A stretch of 64,000 nucleotides of DNA, taken from contig NC_015510.1 of NCBI RefSeq assembly GCF_000212735.1, positions 744,001 through 808,000 of the forward strand, written 5' to 3'. Shown in pieces: positions 60,987-64,000 of this stretch. The DNA is from Haliscomenobacter hydrossis DSM 1100. Lineage in GTDB: Bacteria > Bacteroidota > Bacteroidia > Chitinophagales > Saprospiraceae. Position 1 is the first letter of the stretch; each line of letters starts with the position of its first letter. Both the position numbers and the translations under genes were made by a program. The notes beneath the pieces are model-generated. The model was given only the letters and a program-made list of their open reading frames with translations, was not told the DNA's origin and made no database searches.

Positions 60987-61132
60987 AAGATTCGCCGCAG
61001 GCGGGTGCTAAACTTTTACGCTATTTCAATCACAAATGTACCACAAAGGGCCTAAAACAAAAGCAAAGAGGCACAAAAGATCATAAGTTCTTCTGCGCCT
61101 CTTGCCTTTATTTCAACAAATAAATCCTGCTA

Positions 61133-62974
61133 TTAATACCCTGGGTTTTGCACCAGTTTATTGTTCCGGTTGATCTCATCGCGATGGATCGGCAGGTAGT
61201 ACTGTTTGTCCAACCAGGCCCGGTTTTCCTTACCTGGGTCAATTTCAAAGACCTTGTAAGTATAATCGTAGTTGCTTGGGTCGTACTTGTACAGCGTTAC
61301 GGTTTTACCCGCTTTCAAGGTACCATTGATGTTGATTCCATTGGCTTTGCGACCCAACGTAGTAGGTGCAATCATCCAGCGGCGCGTATCGTGGTAGCGC
61401 TGCTCTTCCAGGTACATTTCGATGCGTTTTTCGTTGCGGAAACGCTGCTTGAGCGCATCGCCAGATTCGGTCAATGCAGGCATACCTGCACGGAAACGGA
61501 CTTTGTTGAGCCAGGTACGTGCTTCTTGGTCTTGCCCAAGCTCAATACAAGCTTCAGCGTAGTTGAAAATCGCTTCGGTATAGCGCAAAACTGGCCAAGG
61601 CACTTGCTGCCAGGTGTTTTGGTCAACGATGGCTGGATTCGGATCGATGAACTTGCGTACATAGTAGCCCGTGTAGCTGCCATTCCAGTCTTCCACCGAA
61701 CTCTTGCGGGTATCCAAACCAAAGTAAGGTACTTTAGTGGCACCATTCATGATTTCGTACGTACCTGTTTGAATCTGGTTGGCTGGATCTTTAGCCGCTA
61801 CGTCCGAAGTACGTGGCTTCCAGTTGGAACCATCGTGCAAAATAGACGCATAAAAACGTGGATCACGGTCTGTGTATGGTGCAGCAGCGTGAGTTGGATT
61901 ACTCCAATCAAATTTGCTACCATCCATCATTTCATAATCGTCGATCATCAACTGGATGGGCGTGTTTCCCGCCCAGTTGTGGTAACCGTTAGGACCGTTG
62001 AACAACCCTTGGCGACCGCCGTTTTCTTGTTTGGCGTTGATGAAATAACGGCCTAGAATGATTTCTTTTTCCCCGCCGTTGCGGGCCAGGGAGGCATTCA
62101 TGTAGTTGTTCACCGCATCAGCTTGCGCAGCAGGAGCAGCCAAGCCAAGTTGGAAGCCAAACCCTGGTAAATCCAGCACTGCTTTGGCCGCGTCGCGAGC
62201 CTTTGTCCAGCGCGCAGCACGGTCGCCACTTACGTAACCTACCAATTCTGGCTTGGCATAAGCACTGATGACGCTAGACTTCACTTTTGCAGTAGGAATA
62301 TCGTGCAAATCACTGGCCGCGTACAACAGTACCCGTGATTTCAGTGCCAGTGCGGATGCTTTGGTAGCACGACCTGCAACTAGTGTTTTACCATCCAATA
62401 GGACAGCTGCTTCATCACAATCTTTGACGATGAAGTTGACGCACTCTTCATAGGTATTTCTCAAGGACAAAAAATCGGTATCATCTAAGGTGAAAGGCTT
62501 ATCTACAATTGGCACCCCACCGAAGTAACGCAACAATTGCTGATAGTAATAAGCCCGCATGAACTTGGCTTCCCCTTTCAAACGATCCACCAAAGTAGGG
62601 TTGGTGAATTTTGGAGTTTCCAACTGGCTCAGCGCCAGGTTGGCAGCACGAATCCGGGAATACATGTTTACCCAGCTCAAAGTACCGTTGATCCAACCTG
62701 GATCGGCTGGGTTCGAACGTGACTCGGTGATGGTGGTGATGTTCCGCCCAGGGTGGGTGAAGATGGTTTCGTCGGTCAAAGAAGCGAGCATTTGCTCGTC
62801 GAAACCGCCGTTGCCAAATCCCGCATAAATCTCCGAAACAAAAGCTTCGGCTAGCGAACCGTCCGTCCAAACCGCGGTTTCGGCCAACTGGTCCAAAGGT
62901 TGTGTATTGACAAAATCGTCATTACAACTATTGATGAACAAAACTGCAATTAATCCTATAATGATGTTTCTCAT
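61133..62974 (-). CDS. susD: RagB/SusD family nutrient-uptake outer-membrane lipoprotein
   Basis: A 613-residue SusD homologue, the substrate-binding lid of a SusC transporter on the cell surface. The lipoprotein signal ends at N-S-C17. The TPR-like helical N-terminal half (AKFMRAYYYQQLLRYFGGVP, AYYYQ being the hallmark) and the C-terminal block (LRYTEAIFNYAEACIELGQ ... ARTWLNKVRFRAGMPAL ... RFRNEKRIEMYLEEQRYHDT) are typical. It starts 22 bases after the SusC gene ends. The substrate is not determined. Confidence 0.95.
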   Translation of the reverse strand: MRNIIIGLIAVLFINSCNDDFVNTQPLDQLAETAVWTDGSLAEAFVSEIYAGFGNGGFDEQMLASLTDETIFTHPGRNITTITESRSNPADPGWINGTLSWVNMYSRIRAANLALSQLETPKFTNPTLVDRLKGEAKFMRAYYYQQLLRYFGGVPIVDKPFTLDDTDFLSLRNTYEECVNFIVKDCDEAAVLLDGKTLVAGRATKASALALKSRVLLYAASDLHDIPTAKVKSSVISAYAKPELVGYVSGDRAARWTKARDAAKAVLDLPGFGFQLGLAAPAAQADAVNNYMNASLARNGGEKEIILGRYFINAKQENGGRQGLFNGPNGYHNWAGNTPIQLMIDDYEMMDGSKFDWSNPTHAAAPYTDRDPRFYASILHDGSNWKPRTSDVAAKDPANQIQTGTYEIMNGATKVPYFGLDTRKSSVEDWNGSYTGYYVRKFIDPNPAIVDQNTWQQVPWPVLRYTEAIFNYAEACIELGQDQEARTWLNKVRFRAGMPALTESGDALKQRFRNEKRIEMYLEEQRYHDTRRWMIAPTTLGRKANGININGTLKAGKTVTLYKYDPSNYDYTYKVFEIDPGKENRAWLDKQYYLPIHRDEINRNNKLVQNPGY

Positions 62975-62996
62975 CGTTTTTTTGATTTTAGAAGAT

Positions 62997-64000
62997 TTAG
63001 AATGTAACCGTCACGCCGCCATTGATGACTTTTTGCTGTGGATAAAACTGACCTGTACGATTGTCGTTGGCTTCAGGGTCAAACGACTTAAATTTGGTGA
63101 AAGTCATCAAGTTCAAACCATTGAAATAAACGCGCAGGCTACTCATCCCTGCTTTCTTAACCAAATTTTCAGGCAGGCTATAGCCAATTTCCATGTTTTT
63201 CAAGCGGATGTAATCGGTACTTCTAAACCAATAGGTATTGTTGCTGGAGAAATACTGGTCGCTACGGTTGGCGATCCGTGGGTGTACACTGCTGGGGTTT
63301 TCCACCGTCCAACGATCTTCGTACATTTCCAGCAGATAGTTGCCGATGTTGCCCATTTCACCAGGGCTCACGAACTGCTTCGCACCAGCCGAACCTTGGA
63401 AGAGAATGTTCAAATCAAAACCTTTGTAGCTGGCTATCAGGTTCAAACCACCTTGGAAAGTTGGAATGTGATTGAAGTCAGTACGCACCTGGTCATCGGG
63501 CGTGATTTTGCCATCACCGTTGTGGTCTTTGTACTTCATGTCCCCAGGACGCAGGGTGTTAACAATGGCACTGTAGTTGATGGTTTCGGCATTGATCTCA
63601 GCCTGAGTCGCGAAGACACCATCGTAAACGTAGGCTTGTATTGTGTTCATTGGGCGGCCAGTAGTGCGTTGCCATTCAGGTGCACCGGGTGCTTCATCCC
63701 AGAAGAGGATTTTGTTTTTGGCATAACCACCATTCACATTTACGCTGAACTTGAGTGCACCCACGCTGCTGCGGTAGCCAACCATGGCGTCAAAACCTTT
63801 GTTTTCTACTTCACCAATGTTTTGGCGTGGCAGAGACAAGCCTGTTGATTGAGGAACAGATGCGTTTTTGAACCACAAGATGTTGGTCCGCAAGTTGTTG
63901 AAATAATCAAATTCAAAAGTGATCTTATCGTTCATCATCGAACCTTCCAAACCGATGTTGAAGTTTGTGGCTACTTCCCAAGTGAGGTTGGTGTTGGGGA
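62997..64000 (-). CDS. susC: SusC/RagA family TonB-linked outer-membrane protein, C-terminal part (5' end outside window)
   Basis: The last 334 or so residues of a SusC transporter, the TonB-dependent barrel that imports the ligand held by SusD. The frame is open to the right edge of the window and begins there with PNTNLTWEVATNFNIGLEG, as in the late barrel of SusC proteins. GDMKYKDHNGDGKITPDDQV, FQGGLNLIASYKGFDLNILF and DYIRLKNMEIGYSLPENLV are the usual C-terminal motifs. A TTG at 63950 is internal. It is the first gene of the visible SusCD, FG-GAP and haloperoxidase-like run. Confidence 0.94.
   Translation of the reverse strand, partial: PNTNLTWEVATNFNIGLEGSMMNDKITFEFDYFNNLRTNILWFKNASVPQSTGLSLPRQNIGEVENKGFDAMVGYRSSVGALKFSVNVNGGYAKNKILFWDEAPGAPEWQRTTGRPMNTIQAYVYDGVFATQAEINAETINYSAIVNTLRPGDMKYKDHNGDGKITPDDQVRTDFNHIPTFQGGLNLIASYKGFDLNILFQGSAGAKQFVSPGEMGNIGNYLLEMYEDRWTVENPSSVHPRIANRSDQYFSSNNTYWFRSTDYIRLKNMEIGYSLPENLVKKAGMSSLRVYFNGLNLMTFTKFKSFDPEANDNRTGQFYPQQKVINGGVTVTF

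Noticed and set aside
61148..62056. Plus-strand open frame of 302 codons opposite SusD
   Set aside because: Antisense shadow of the SusD gene without signal, motif or start context.
62700..62720. GGGTTCGAAC, resembling a tRNA T-loop
   Set aside because: It lies within the SusD coding sequence and no cloverleaf or acceptor stem could be placed around it.
62907..63848. Long plus-strand open frame (313 codons) opposite SusC
   Set aside because: It is fully antisense to a firmly recognised SusC gene and shows no family motif; it reflects codon bias of the real gene.

Overview
The window looks like chromosome of a Bacteroidota bacterium, most likely of the class Saprospiria (Haliscomenobacter/Lewinella-like). 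The signs are a SusC/SusD pair, many signal peptides ending in A-Q, Bacteroidota-type families (DUF2490, two-component propeller kinase with LytTR regulator, FG-GAP/UnbV lipoprotein, bacillithiol-type YpdA), a promoter of the TTG-N20-TAnnTTTG type and no obvious Shine-Dalgarno usage. The species call is inference. Base composition is moderate (near 50% GC by eye), apart from clearly AT-richer islands at about 4.06-5.95 kb and 20.27-20.78 kb. No rRNA, tRNA or CRISPR array was found.

Layout. 0-4 kb: end of a gamma-glutamyltransferase, a GNAT acetyltransferase, then an ECF sigma factor with two related small membrane proteins and an Hsp20 chaperone. 4.07-5.95 kb: a two-gene ATPase + HNH nuclease unit that matches Septu (PtuA/PtuB) phage defence. 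5.9-25.8 kb: mostly single catabolic, secreted or envelope genes (enolase-superfamily epimerase, S9 peptidase, GH172-like protein, DUF1611/DgcN-like enzyme, AraC regulator divergent from a PhyH dioxygenase/alcohol dehydrogenase pair, esterase, FMN hydroxyacid oxidase, Uma2 protein, S41 peptidase, acetylxylan-esterase-like protein). 26-30.6 kb: an aromatic amino acid operon (prephenate dehydratase, aminotransferase, prephenate dehydrogenase, DAHP synthase/chorismate mutase). It is preceded by a promoter, an 18-residue leader peptide with 5 Phe and 3 Tyr codons, and an intrinsic terminator, i.e. a textbook-style attenuator. 30.6-38 kb: FAD oxidoreductase, acyltransferase-like protein, LOG-family protein, SPFH lipoprotein, polyprenyl synthase, YpdA-type reductase, and a small DNA-binding-like/HNH pair. 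38.4-49 kb: sensor kinase and LytTR regulator, second ECF sigma factor, SRPBCC, YceI, ArsC-like, a secreted protein of unknown role, an NADP oxidoreductase and an OmpA/TSP3 protein. 49-52 kb: a group II intron whose reverse transcriptase is split by an IS630-family element. 52.2-55.6 kb: a tight operon with rlmH, rhomboid and YdcF genes. 55.8-64 kb: a SusC-SusD-FG-GAP/UnbV-vanadium haloperoxidase-like locus.

A second layer is the non-coding DNA. Almost every gap holds a long palindrome, from more than ten unrelated sequence families, often flush against stop codons; some families show compensatory arm changes. One palindrome has been entered by a 240-bp element with perfect 21-bp terminal inverted repeats and an apparent 9-bp target duplication. 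The best candidates for follow-up are the aromatic attenuator, the Septu-like unit, the palindrome families and the small inserted element.
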